Shown piece after piece: positions 37,900 through 46,304 of a stretch of 64,000 bases of DNA. The DNA comes from Bosea sp. PAMC 26642 (GTDB taxonomy: Bacteria > Pseudomonadota > Alphaproteobacteria > Rhizobiales > Beijerinckiaceae). The stretch lies in NCBI RefSeq assembly GCF_001562255.1, contig NZ_CP014301.1:3596001-3660000 (forward strand), written 5' to 3'. The translations under genes and the position numbers were made by a program. Numbering within the stretch: the first letter of the stretch is position 1; every line of letters begins with the position of its first letter. A model generated the notes under the pieces. The model searched no databases. It worked only from the letters and a program-made list of their open reading frames with translations, and had not been told where the DNA came from.

Positions 37900-38799
37900 T
37901 TATTGACAGGGGCCGAAGATGGCGACGTCGTCGACCAGCCGCATCCTGCCGTTCGCGCTCGCAATCTGGACCGGTCCGCGAACGATGATTGCGGCACCCT
38001 GGCGCGTCGTAACCCAGACGCGCCCGTGCTGCGGCTGCCGATAGGTACAGGTCTCGCCCTGGCAACCACCGAAAGCGACATCGGTCAGGATATAGGGCTC
38101 CGTCAGATACTCGATGACGAGTTGTCCTTGGTTGAACTGGATTTTGCCGGTCGCGCTACACAGGCGGCGCCCGAGCATACCGCCGGGCCTTCCCCCAGCC
38201 AGGCTGCCCGTCTCCTGCACGTCGATCGTGACATCACGCGGTCGCGCCGCCTGTGGCCGCCGTTCCTGCGGGCGCTCGCCCTGCGGCGGCTGTTCCTGCT
38301 GGCGCGCCTGTTCAGAAGGACGCACTACCTCCTGGGGGCGCACCCTCGTGGTCCGGATCGCATATGTCTTGGACCTCGTGGCATCCGGCTGGTCGGGATC
38401 GGGCGTCGTCAGGACGAAGCTGATGGAGCCGGGCCGGATGCGGACATTGCGCGGATTTTCGCCGCCGACATCCGCGGCCTTGCGCAGAAACCGGAAGTCG
38501 CGCTCCGTCCCCGTGAACATCAGGATATCGAGCCTGACGCTGTCGCCATCACCGTCCTCAGCGTAGACGAAGGCAACGGCGTCATCCCGCCCATCGCCGT
38601 CGAAATCCCCGTAGAAGACAGGCGACGGCAGGAGATTTTGCACGGCAGAGGCGCCAAGATAACTCTCAATCGATCGCTTGGCGGGGCCATTCAGAATCTG
38701 TGCCAGCGCCGGCCCTGAACTCGCGCCGAGCGCGAGAAACGTCAGAATCATCAACGCCATGCGCATGAGGCGGCGCGTTGTCCTGTGGCAAGACTTCAT
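37900..38799 (-). CDS. Secreted protein with an FG-GAP-like Ca-binding loop
   Basis: A 299-residue exported protein of unknown role. The N-terminus is a signal peptide (basic start, then MALMILTFLALGASSGPALA, residues about 10-32). A calcium-type loop FYGDFDGDGRDDAVAFVY resembles FG-GAP/dockerin-like repeats. A proline-, arginine- and glutamine-rich linker (about residues 160-200) precedes a second domain with four cysteines (CSATGK, GGCQGETCTY and a terminal Cys) and ending DDVAIFGPCQ. ATG 38799 (MKSCHR) is preferred over 38829. It lies seven bases behind the CMECRR gene's start, suggesting co-transcription. Confidence 0.75.
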   Translation of the reverse strand: MKSCHRTTRRLMRMALMILTFLALGASSGPALAQILNGPAKRSIESYLGASAVQNLLPSPVFYGDFDGDGRDDAVAFVYAEDGDGDSVRLDILMFTGTERDFRFLRKAADVGGENPRNVRIRPGSISFVLTTPDPDQPDATRSKTYAIRTTRVRPQEVVRPSEQARQQEQPPQGERPQERRPQAARPRDVTIDVQETGSLAGGRPGGMLGRRLCSATGKIQFNQGQLVIEYLTEPYILTDVAFGGCQGETCTYRQPQHGRVWVTTRQGAAIIVRGPVQIASANGRMRLVDDVAIFGPCQ

Positions 38800-38910
38800 C
38801 GCCACCTCCGTTCTTCTGGCGCTCCCCATACGTCATGAGATTGATCGCCTCAAGCATTATGGTTAACGCCAGTTCAACGGATTGGTTGTGGAGCTGGTTC
38901 CCAGGCGGGC

Positions 38911-39399
38911 TCAAACCTCCTTGAAGCCGTAATCCGGGATTCCCTGCTCGTTGCCGTAATATTTGTACGGCAGAAACTTGCCGGACATGGCGATCTTGAC
39001 TCGGTCGCCCTTCGGGTTCGGCTCGCGCTCGAACTCGATGTTGAAGTCGATCGCGGACATGATGCCGTCGCCGAATTCCTCCTCGATCAGTGCTTTCCAG
39101 GCCGGTCCGTTGACCATCACCATCTCGTAGAAGCGGTAGATCAGCGGATCGGTCGGTGGCATCGGCGTGCCGGTGCCGCGATAAGGCACCTCGTTGAGCA
39201 TCCGCTTCTCGGTTTCGCTCAGGCCGAACAAGGTCGCAGCCCTTTCCGCCAGCGGCTTGACCAGCTTCATCTGGCCAAGCAGAGCGCCGACGATCAGCAC
39301 CTCGGACATGCCGCCGATGTTATCGGTGATGTATTTCCAGCTCCAATCCTTCTCGCGCTTGATGTCCAGAATCTTCTCGGTGAGTTCTTCGCGCTTCAC
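38911..39399 (-). CDS. cynS: Cyanate hydratase (cyanase)
   Basis: A 162-residue cyanase that turns cyanate and bicarbonate into ammonia and CO2. The catalytic triad of the decameric enzyme is visible: Arg89 and Glu92 in YRFYEM, Ser115 in GDGIMSAIDF. The N-terminal HTH-like domain (residues about 1-75) carries ALLGQMKL. The start is GTG at 39399 with GGGAG six bases upstream; it gives the family length, whereas the longer frame to 39546 is not similar. No cyanate transporter or carbonic anhydrase (cynT) is next to it. Confidence 0.94.
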   Translation of the reverse strand: MKREELTEKILDIKREKDWSWKYITDNIGGMSEVLIVGALLGQMKLVKPLAERAATLFGLSETEKRMLNEVPYRGTGTPMPPTDPLIYRFYEMVMVNGPAWKALIEEEFGDGIMSAIDFNIEFEREPNPKGDRVKIAMSGKFLPYKYYGNEQGIPDYGFKEV

Positions 39400-39689
39400 G
39401 TCATGCTCCCTGGAAAGTTTGAGTTGCTGGCACCACGGCTCAGACGCAAAAAACGGTCCGCGGCACTCAAGCCGGGCGACGACGGGCCCCGGATCAGCAA
39501 GGCGCTGGCCGGCTTGGCCAACCCCGCAAATGCGGAATATCCTCAAGTCACGCGGTCGCTCCGGATTTTCCCGGACCCCGTCAGCATCCCCTTAACGTTA
39601 CGGCGAGGTAAGGCCCGGCAAGTAAGGCATTTGAAGTAGTCTGCGCGTCATTCAGGGCTCACGACGACGAAAGATGGGCGCCGCGACTG

Positions 39690-40058
39690 ATGAATGCCTA
39701 TATTCCCCTGATTCTGTTCACGGTGCTCACCAACGCAGCGGCACAACTGATGCTGAAGCGCGGCATGACAGGGGTCGGCACTCTCGACGTTGGCGGCGAT
39801 GGACTGATCTCGACGGTCTTCCGGGTCGTCTTCAACCCCTTCGTCTTCGCTGGCCTATGCACCTTCGTGATCAGCATGGCCTCGCATCTGATCGTGCTGT
39901 CGAAGGTCCAGATCAGCTACGCCTATCCGTTTCTGAGCCTCGCTTATGTCGTGGTCGCGGCCTACGCCTATTTCGTCTTCCAGGAGGATCTCGGCCCTGC
40001 CCGCATCGCGGGCATCGGGCTGATCATGCTGGGCACCATTTTCATCGCGCAAAGCTGA
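39690..40058 (+). CDS. Small EamA/ArnE-like membrane protein
   Basis: A 122-residue protein with four TM segments, the half-size form of the EamA/SMR superfamily. The start NAYIPLILFTVLTNAAAQLMLKRGM and the end RIAGIGLIMLGTIFIA resemble ArnE/ArnF, the heterodimer that flips undecaprenyl-phosphate-L-Ara4N. Here it begins a group of four close genes ending in an extended SDR and an aminotransferase; a role as a lipid-linked sugar flippase or as a small exporter is possible but not shown. Confidence 0.82.
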   Translation: MNAYIPLILFTVLTNAAAQLMLKRGMTGVGTLDVGGDGLISTVFRVVFNPFVFAGLCTFVISMASHLIVLSKVQISYAYPFLSLAYVVVAAYAYFVFQEDLGPARIAGIGLIMLGTIFIAQS

Positions 40059-40068
40059 GGGAAACATC

Positions 40069-40188
40069 ATGGACCTGATCGCACGCCTTTTCCTGCGCCT
40101 CGGCGTCCTGCTGGAGCAGCCGCGCTTGCGTCCCATTCCCGTTCCGGTGCGCGACACACATCCCCGGCAGCCCGGCGCTCCGCGCTGA
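40069..40188 (+). CDS. 39-residue ORF between EamA-like and SDR genes
   Basis: ATG 40069 to TGA 40186-40188 gives 39 residues: amphipathic start MDLIARLFLRLGVLLEQ, then a proline/arginine-rich tail. GAGGGAAA lies just upstream and the start is 10 bases after the EamA stop; the SDR gene starts 31 bases after it. Position and ribosome site suggest it is translated; sequence alone offers no function. Confidence 0.5.
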   Translation: MDLIARLFLRLGVLLEQPRLRPIPVPVRDTHPRQPGAPR

Positions 40189-40219
40189 CGATTGTCTTGA
40201 ACGAAACGGCATTCAGAGC

Positions 40220-41224
40220 ATGAAGCACATCATCATCGGCGGCGACGGCTTCGTCGGCTCGCATCTCGCGGCCGATCTCTCCGCCATGGGCGAGGAGGTG
40301 CTGGTCGCCGACATCGCCAAGAGCAACCACGCGCACTACGCCAGGGTGCCGTTCCAGCGCATCGACGTCACCAGCGCAGACAGCGTCGCCGCGATCCCGC
40401 TGGCGCAGGACGACCTCGTCTACAATCTCTCGGCCAAGATGCTGAGCCCGATCGTGACGCGGAAGGAGCGTCACGATTTCTTCTGGCCGGTGAACTACCA
40501 CGGCACGCAGAACATCCTGAGCTGGATGGAGAAAGCGGGTGCCAACAAGCTCGTCCATTTCACCACGGACATGATCTACGGCCACTCCGTCACCGTGCCG
40601 CAGGACGAGACCCACCCGGCCAAGCCGCTGGGCGAATATGGCGAGAGCAAGCTCGCCACCGAGACGCTGGCACAGACCTACCGCGAAAAAGGCTTCCAGA
40701 TCCCGATCTTCCGGCCGCGCCTGATCATCGGGCCGGGCCGTCTCGGCATCCTGGTGAAGCTGTTCAAGCTGATAGACCTGAATCTGCCGGTACCGATGAT
40801 CGGATCCGGCAAGAACCCCTACCAGTTCATCTCCGTCTTCGACTGCGCCAGCGCCTGCGTGGCGGCCTGGAAGGCGGACTTCCCCAACAGCGCCTACAAC
40901 CTCGGCTCCGACGATCCGCCGCCAGTGAAGAAACTCCTCGGAGACCTGATCAGGCATGCCGGCTCGAAGTCGCTCCTGCTGCCGACGCCGGCCGCGCTGG
41001 TCAAGCTGACCCTGAACGCGCTCGACGCCATCAATCTGCCGATCATGGACCCCGAACAGTACATGATTGCCGACGAGATCTGCATCCTCGACACTTCGCG
41101 CGCCAAGCGCGAGCTCGGCTGGAGCCCGAAGCACCGCGACGAGGATATGCTGCTCGCCGCCTACAACGAATACCGCAAGGGCCTCGATGCCCAGAACCAG
41201 GCCCAGAGGAGTCTCGCCGCATGA
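40220..41224 (+). CDS. NAD-dependent epimerase/dehydratase (extended SDR)
   Basis: A 334-residue extended short-chain dehydrogenase/reductase: NAD loop GGDGFVGSH (residues 7-15), catalytic Ser/Thr in FTTDMIYG, and Tyr140-x3-Lys144 in EYGESKLA. C-terminal GSGKNPYQFISVFDCASA is the substrate side. Such enzymes act on nucleotide sugars or hopanoid/sterol-type substrates; the exact one is unknown. The stop overlaps the start of the aminotransferase (ATGA at 41221-41224), so the two are coupled and likely act in sequence (oxidation, then amination). Confidence 0.87.
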   Translation: MKHIIIGGDGFVGSHLAADLSAMGEEVLVADIAKSNHAHYARVPFQRIDVTSADSVAAIPLAQDDLVYNLSAKMLSPIVTRKERHDFFWPVNYHGTQNILSWMEKAGANKLVHFTTDMIYGHSVTVPQDETHPAKPLGEYGESKLATETLAQTYREKGFQIPIFRPRLIIGPGRLGILVKLFKLIDLNLPVPMIGSGKNPYQFISVFDCASACVAAWKADFPNSAYNLGSDDPPPVKKLLGDLIRHAGSKSLLLPTPAALVKLTLNALDAINLPIMDPEQYMIADEICILDTSRAKRELGWSPKHRDEDMLLAAYNEYRKGLDAQNQAQRSLAA

Positions 41225-42660
41225 CTATGCCCGCCTTCAGAAACGAGGACGTGCCGGTGCGCCCGACGCTCTACAGCGTCGAGCAGGCGAAGCAGCTCGA
41301 CGTGAACACTGTGAAGGATCTCTTCACCGCCCACATCAATCCGGGCCAGGTACATTTTCTCAAGCTGCTCGGTTTCGACAAGATCCTCATCGATCGCGCC
41401 GAGGGGATGCACTACATCACCCGGGACGGCCGCAAGATCCTCGATTTCTTCGGCGGCTTCTGCTCGGTCGCCTTCGGCCACAACCATCCGCGCATCGTAG
41501 CAGTGCGCAAGCAATTCCAGGACGAGAACCGCCATGAAATCTGCATGGCCTTCATGTCGCAATACGCCTCGGCGCTGGCGGCGAATCTTGCCGCGATCTC
41601 GCCGGGCGATCTCGACATGGTCTTCCTCGGCTCGACCGGCTCGGAAGCGATGGAGGCGGCGCTGAAGGTCGCCGAGCAGGCGCAAGGGCCGGCGCGCTCG
41701 AAAATCCTGCACGCCGCGAACTCCTTCCACGGCAAGACCAAGGGCGTGCTCTCGGTCACCGATTCCACCCTCTACCAGTCTCATTTCAAACTGGTCGAGA
41801 ACCGGGTCAAGGTGCCTTTCGGCGACATCGAGGCCGTCCGGCAGGCGCTCGAAAGCGACAGGTCGATCGGCATCGTCGTGATGGAGACGATCCAGGGCGG
41901 CGGCGGCATCGTCGAGGCGCCGCTCGGCTTCTGGCGCGAATTGCGCGCGCTCTGCGACAAGCACGACGTACTCTGGGTCGCCGACGAGGTGCAGTGCGGT
42001 CTCGGTCGCACCGGTCAGTTCTTCGCCTTCGAGCGCGACGGTGTGGTGCCAGACGTGACCGCGCTCGCCAAGGCGCTCGGCGGCTCCAAAGCTGCGATGG
42101 GCGCGATGATCGCCCGCCGCGAAATCTACATGAAGGCCTATGGCAAGCCCAAGACCGCGCTGATCCATGCCCAGGCGACGTTCGGCGGCATGGGCGAAGC
42201 CTGCGTCTCGGCGATCGAGGCGTTGAACGTCCTCTATGACGAAGACCTCATGGGCAATGCCCAGCGCCAGGGCGACTATCTGATCGCGCGACTGAACGAA
42301 CTGCGCGTCAAGTATCCGAGCCTGCTGAAGGAGATTCGCGGTCGGGGCCTGATGATCGGCGTCGAGTTCAACGACATCAGCGAAACCATGCCCTTCGGCG
42401 TCAGGCATATGGTCGCCCTGCTCGACGACAAGCTCAAGGGCTCGCTCTGCGGCTTCATCGGCGCACTGCTGCTGAAGGACTACGACGTGCTCGTCGCCTT
42501 CACCGAATACAATCGCAACGTCATCCGTCTCGAGCCGCCGCTGATCGCGACACGCGAGGACTGCGACACCTTCATCGACGCCTTCGACGACCTTCTCGGG
42601 CGCGGCATCACCCGGATCGTCACGGATTATCTGCGAAAGGTGGCGGTCGCGAAGGCCTGA
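41221..42660 (+). CDS. Class III aminotransferase
   Basis: A 479-residue PLP enzyme of subgroup II (class III, acetylornithine/omega-aminotransferase type). Signatures: FFGGFCSVAFGHNHPRI, GSTGSEAMEAALKVAEQ, DEVQCGLGRTGQFFAFE, and the Schiff-base region ALAKALGGSKAAMGAM with Lys290. An extra N-terminal part of about 60 residues (PTLYSVEQAKQLDVNTVKD) is longer than usual. It is coupled to the SDR gene. It would transfer an amino group to an aldehyde or ketone produced by that enzyme; the substrate is unknown. A good terminator follows. Confidence 0.9.
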   Translation: MTMPAFRNEDVPVRPTLYSVEQAKQLDVNTVKDLFTAHINPGQVHFLKLLGFDKILIDRAEGMHYITRDGRKILDFFGGFCSVAFGHNHPRIVAVRKQFQDENRHEICMAFMSQYASALAANLAAISPGDLDMVFLGSTGSEAMEAALKVAEQAQGPARSKILHAANSFHGKTKGVLSVTDSTLYQSHFKLVENRVKVPFGDIEAVRQALESDRSIGIVVMETIQGGGGIVEAPLGFWRELRALCDKHDVLWVADEVQCGLGRTGQFFAFERDGVVPDVTALAKALGGSKAAMGAMIARREIYMKAYGKPKTALIHAQATFGGMGEACVSAIEALNVLYDEDLMGNAQRQGDYLIARLNELRVKYPSLLKEIRGRGLMIGVEFNDISETMPFGVRHMVALLDDKLKGSLCGFIGALLLKDYDVLVAFTEYNRNVIRLEPPLIATREDCDTFIDAFDDLLGRGITRIVTDYLRKVAVAKA

Positions 42661-42683
42661 TATCTGTCCGACATATCGTAAGA

Positions 42684-42714
42684 GAAGGCCGGCTTCGCCG
42701 GCCTTCTTCGTTTA
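42684..42714 (+). terminator. Intrinsic terminator after the aminotransferase
   Basis: A ten-base-pair perfect stem (42684-42693 with 42697-42706), closing a CTTCG-type loop, followed by TTCGTTT. Just 24 bases after the aminotransferase stop, so the four-gene unit ends here. Confidence 0.85.
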
Positions 42715-42856
42715 CGCGGCAACGATGCTTCGACATTTAAGCCTCAAGGCATGGCAGCCAGTCATTCCGGCATTTGCCGTAGCGTCCGCTCCCGCCTAAC
42801 CTCTCGATCATGATCGCTCCGACCAAACAAGGAGCGACGTTCAGGAGGAGTTGCCC

Positions 42857-44986
42857 ATGAGATACCGCGCCATGGCCGGAGCGATTTCGGCCGCCTGCCT
42901 CCTCGCCCCCCTGCAAACCGCTCAGGCCAGGATCACACGCATCGAGATCGTTCGCAGCGAGCCTGCCTTCGGCGGCCAGTCCTTCGGCACGGTCGGCGTC
43001 TATGAACGCATCACCGGCAAGGCTTTCGGCGAGGTCGATCCCGACAATCCGGCCAATATCCGCATCCAGGACATCAAGCTCGCACCGCGCAACGCGCGCG
43101 GCATGGTCGAATACACGACCGATATCGATATTCTGAAGCCGAAGGACGAAGCCAAGGGCAACAACGTCCTGCTTTTCAACATCCTCAATCGCGGCAACAA
43201 GGGGCTGATGCAGCCCTTCAACCTCGACACCGGTACGGTGGCGGAGGCGAACGCCCTCGCCAAGGCCGGCGACGGGCTCCTCCAGCGCCAGGGCTACACG
43301 CTGGTCTGGTTCGGCTGGCAGGCCGATGTGCTGCCGGGCAGCAGCCGCATGACCATGCAGGTCCCGGTGGCCAGGAATTCGGACGGCTCGGCCATCACCG
43401 GTGTCGTTCGCGCCGAGTTGGCCGTCACCCAGGCCGCCAAAACGCAAAACCTCTCGAGCGGCTGGTTCACCACCACCACGCACGACTCCTACCCGACCGT
43501 GAGCACCGACAACAGGACGGCCCTGCCAGACGGCTTTCTGCCGACGCTGACCGTCCGCACGCGCGAAAACGCGCCGCGCACGCCCGTGCCCAACACGGAA
43601 TGGAGTTTTGCGCGCTGCGCCGATGACGGCAGCAATGCGCCCGATGACAAGGCGATCTGCCTGAACGGTGGCTTCCAGCCGGGCCGGCTCTATGAGCTGC
43701 TCTACCGGGCCAAGGAGCCCAAGGTCCTCGGCCTCGGCTATGCCGCGGCGCGCGACCTCGCCGTCTTCCTGCGCGACGCGAAGGCAGACGAGACCGGCAA
43801 GCCCAATCCCGTCACCCGCCGGGGCCAGAAAACGATCGTGATGGGCACGTCCCAGTCGGGCCGCTTCATCCGCTCCTTCCTTCAGCTCGGCTTCAACCGG
43901 GACGAGGCCGGAAAGAAGGTCTATGACGGCGCTTTTCCGCATATCGGCGGTGGCCTGCTGCCGCTCTCCCTGCGCTTCGCCCAGCCTGGCCGTGCCTGGG
44001 GCGAGCAGATCGACAGGCTCTACCCGGCCTATGATTTTCCGTTCAACTACGCCCGTGTCCAAGATCCGCTGACCGGCCGCCGCCAGGGCATCCTCGACCG
44101 CTGCCGCGCGGACGGCTCCTGCCCGCTGGTCTTCCACGCAGCAACCGCGCTCGAACTCTGGGAAGGCCGCCAGTCGCTCGGCCTGACGGACCCGCTCGGC
44201 ACGCGCGACATTCGCGACCCCACGAATGTCCGCACCTACATCATGGCCTCGACCCAGCACGCCGCGACGTCCTTGCCGCTGCCCACGGCCGCGCCATTCA
44301 ATCAATGCCAGCAGCAGGCCAACCCGAACCCGCACAACTGGACGATGCGCGCCTTGCTCTCCAACCTGACGGCCTGGGTCCGCGACGGCGTCGCGCCTCC
44401 GCCCGCTGCGGTTCCACGCATTGCCGACGGCACGCTCGTCGCGCCTGATCAGGTCCGTTTCCCCGGCGTGCCGGCCAACAGCTATGGCAATGTCCAGCGC
44501 CCGGCGCTGCGCTTCATCGGCGCCTACAACCCCCTGCACCCGCTCGATTTCGGCAAGGGCTACAACGCTGCCGACGGTACCGGCGTGATTACGACCGAGC
44601 CGCCCAGGGTCAGGCCCGGCAGCTATGGCGTTCTCGTTCCGCAAGTGGACGCAGACGGCATCGACCTAGCCGGCATCAACAATGTCGTCACCGCCGTGCC
44701 GATCGGCACCTATACTGGTTGGAACTTGTTCCGGAAGGACCGGTTCGAGGACGGGTTCTGCAATTTCCAGGGCAGCTTCGTTCCCTTCGCCCGCACCAGG
44801 CAGGAGCGGCTCGACGCCGGCGACCCTCGCCCCTCGATCGAGGAGCGCTACCCAACGCCGCAGGCCTATTCCGACGCGGTCAAGGCAGCAGCCGAGCGGC
44901 TGGTTGCCAGGCGCTACCTGCTGCCGGAGGACGCCGCTCTGCTGACGGAGCAAGCGCGCAGCGAGGGCATCCGGCTGGCGCCTTGA
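42857..44986 (+). CDS. Large secreted alpha/beta-hydrolase-domain protein
   Basis: A 709-residue exported protein with a signal peptide (residues 1-23, MAGAISAACLLAPLQTAQA) and the 'alpha/beta hydrolase domain' architecture (PF20091-type). Blocks seen: ITRIEIVRSEPAFGGQSFG, VGVYERITGKAFGEVDP, RGNKGLMQPFN, LVWFGWQADV, and the nucleophile motif VMGTSQSGRFIRSF. The GxSxxG serine here is the likely nucleophile. Substrate unknown; relatives include putative secreted esterases. ATG 42857 follows AGGAGGAG. It is monocistronic and converges with the minus-strand DprE1 gene, only eight bases apart. Confidence 0.82.
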   Translation: MRYRAMAGAISAACLLAPLQTAQARITRIEIVRSEPAFGGQSFGTVGVYERITGKAFGEVDPDNPANIRIQDIKLAPRNARGMVEYTTDIDILKPKDEAKGNNVLLFNILNRGNKGLMQPFNLDTGTVAEANALAKAGDGLLQRQGYTLVWFGWQADVLPGSSRMTMQVPVARNSDGSAITGVVRAELAVTQAAKTQNLSSGWFTTTTHDSYPTVSTDNRTALPDGFLPTLTVRTRENAPRTPVPNTEWSFARCADDGSNAPDDKAICLNGGFQPGRLYELLYRAKEPKVLGLGYAAARDLAVFLRDAKADETGKPNPVTRRGQKTIVMGTSQSGRFIRSFLQLGFNRDEAGKKVYDGAFPHIGGGLLPLSLRFAQPGRAWGEQIDRLYPAYDFPFNYARVQDPLTGRRQGILDRCRADGSCPLVFHAATALELWEGRQSLGLTDPLGTRDIRDPTNVRTYIMASTQHAATSLPLPTAAPFNQCQQQANPNPHNWTMRALLSNLTAWVRDGVAPPPAAVPRIADGTLVAPDQVRFPGVPANSYGNVQRPALRFIGAYNPLHPLDFGKGYNAADGTGVITTEPPRVRPGSYGVLVPQVDADGIDLAGINNVVTAVPIGTYTGWNLFRKDRFEDGFCNFQGSFVPFARTRQERLDAGDPRPSIEERYPTPQAYSDAVKAAAERLVARRYLLPEDAALLTEQARSEGIRLAP

Positions 44987-44994
44987 GACGCCAC

Positions 44995-46302
44995 TCAGCC
45001 AGCCGTCACGCGCCGCCAGAAATTCGAGGAGAAGCCCGGATCGACATGGCGGGCAAACTCCCGCCAATGCGGGAAGGAGGCTTCGAAGGTCGCGGGCGAC
45101 ATGCGCGCGTCCTTGTAGGGATTGACCCGCCCGCCGGCCGCGAGCGTGACACGATCCAATGCAGCAAGCAGGGCCTCAGTGCGCGCCCCCCGGTTTGAGA
45201 AATCGAGCGTCAGCGTCGCGCCGGCGATCGGGAACGACATCATCCCTGGCGACGGTACGTCGCCGAAGAGCTTCAGCACGGTCAGGAACGAGGCCTCGCC
45301 TGAAGCCTGCGTCAGCCGCAGCATCTCGTCCACCGCTCCCCGCGCCTGCGCCATCGGGATCGCGCACTGGAACTGGCGCAGGCCTTTGGGGCCATAGGCG
45401 CGGTTCCAGTTCGAAACCCGGTCGAGCGGGTAGAAGAACGGCCGGTAAGGAATGCGCCGTGCCTCCGGCGTTCTCGGCTGGGCCGCGCGGTAAAGCGCAT
45501 TGAAGACCTTGAGCGTCACGCCGTTGATCAGCGGGACGGGCGCCATGATCGGAAACGGCAGGCGCCTTGGCGGCCGGGCGGGGGGCAGATCGGACGCCGA
45601 GGCGTGATTGGCCCGGAAGAACACGCCGCGTCCGAATGCGCCCCCGCTCGCCAGCGAATCGATCCAGGCGACGGTATAGTCATGGCTGCCGTCGGATTCG
45701 GCCGCGATCGCGAAGAAATGGTCGAGATTTGCGAAATGGATCGCCTCCTGCTTCATCTCTGCGGACGCGATCGGGATCAGTTGCAGCGTCACCTGCGTCA
45801 CCAGTCCGGTCAGGCCCATGCCGCCGATCGTCGCCGCGAACAGCTCGCCGTTCATGTCCGGTCCGCAGGTCAGCCTCGTAGCGTCGGAGCGCACGAGCTC
45901 GAAGGCCAACACATGCCGCCCGAAAGTCCCGGCACGATGATGGTTCTTGCCGTGGACATCGTTGGCGAGCGCGCCGCCGACCGTGACGAAAGCCGTTCCC
46001 GGCGTCACCGGCAAGAACCAGCCCTGCGGCACGACATGGTCGAGCACCGTGTCGAGGAGCACGCCCGCCTCGCAGCTGAATACGCCGGTCTCGCGGTCGA
46101 AGGCCAGGATCGCGTCGAGCGCGCGCGCCTCGATCAGCGTGCCGCCGTCGTTGAGGCAGGAATCGCTATAGGAGCGGCCGTTGCCATAGGCCAGGACGGG
46201 AGCCTGCGAGCGGCCGGGCCCCGCGATCCAGGAGCCCGGCGACACGATCGCGGTGTTCCGCGCCGCAAGCCCGCCCCAGGATCGATGCCCGGATTCGCGC
46301 AT
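44995..46302 (-). CDS. DprE1-like FAD oxidoreductase (decaprenyl-phosphoryl-ribose 2'-oxidase type)
   Basis: A 435-residue VAO-type FAD enzyme clearly of the DprE1 family, which oxidises polyprenyl-phosphoryl ribose at C2 on the way to polyprenyl-phosphoryl-D-arabinose. FAD motifs: AYGNGRSYSDSCLNDGG (about residues 38-54) and HGKNHHRAGTFGRH (117-130). The catalytic lysine (Lys418 in M. tuberculosis) is Lys397 in NPYKDAR. The benzothiazinone-targeted Cys387 aligns with Thr365 here (FPIAGATLTLDF). ATG 46302 begins two bases after the UbiA stop, so both are one unit. A separate DprE2-type reductase is not in this window. Confidence 0.9.
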   Translation of the reverse strand: MRESGHRSWGGLAARNTAIVSPGSWIAGPGRSQAPVLAYGNGRSYSDSCLNDGGTLIEARALDAILAFDRETGVFSCEAGVLLDTVLDHVVPQGWFLPVTPGTAFVTVGGALANDVHGKNHHRAGTFGRHVLAFELVRSDATRLTCGPDMNGELFAATIGGMGLTGLVTQVTLQLIPIASAEMKQEAIHFANLDHFFAIAAESDGSHDYTVAWIDSLASGGAFGRGVFFRANHASASDLPPARPPRRLPFPIMAPVPLINGVTLKVFNALYRAAQPRTPEARRIPYRPFFYPLDRVSNWNRAYGPKGLRQFQCAIPMAQARGAVDEMLRLTQASGEASFLTVLKLFGDVPSPGMMSFPIAGATLTLDFSNRGARTEALLAALDRVTLAAGGRVNPYKDARMSPATFEASFPHWREFARHVDPGFSSNFWRRVTAG

Positions 46303-46304
46303 GG

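Noticed and set aside
42737..44644. Minus-strand 635-residue frame opposite the secreted hydrolase
   Set aside because: No family sequence, no signal or RBS; the plus-strand gene has signal peptide, motifs and RBS.
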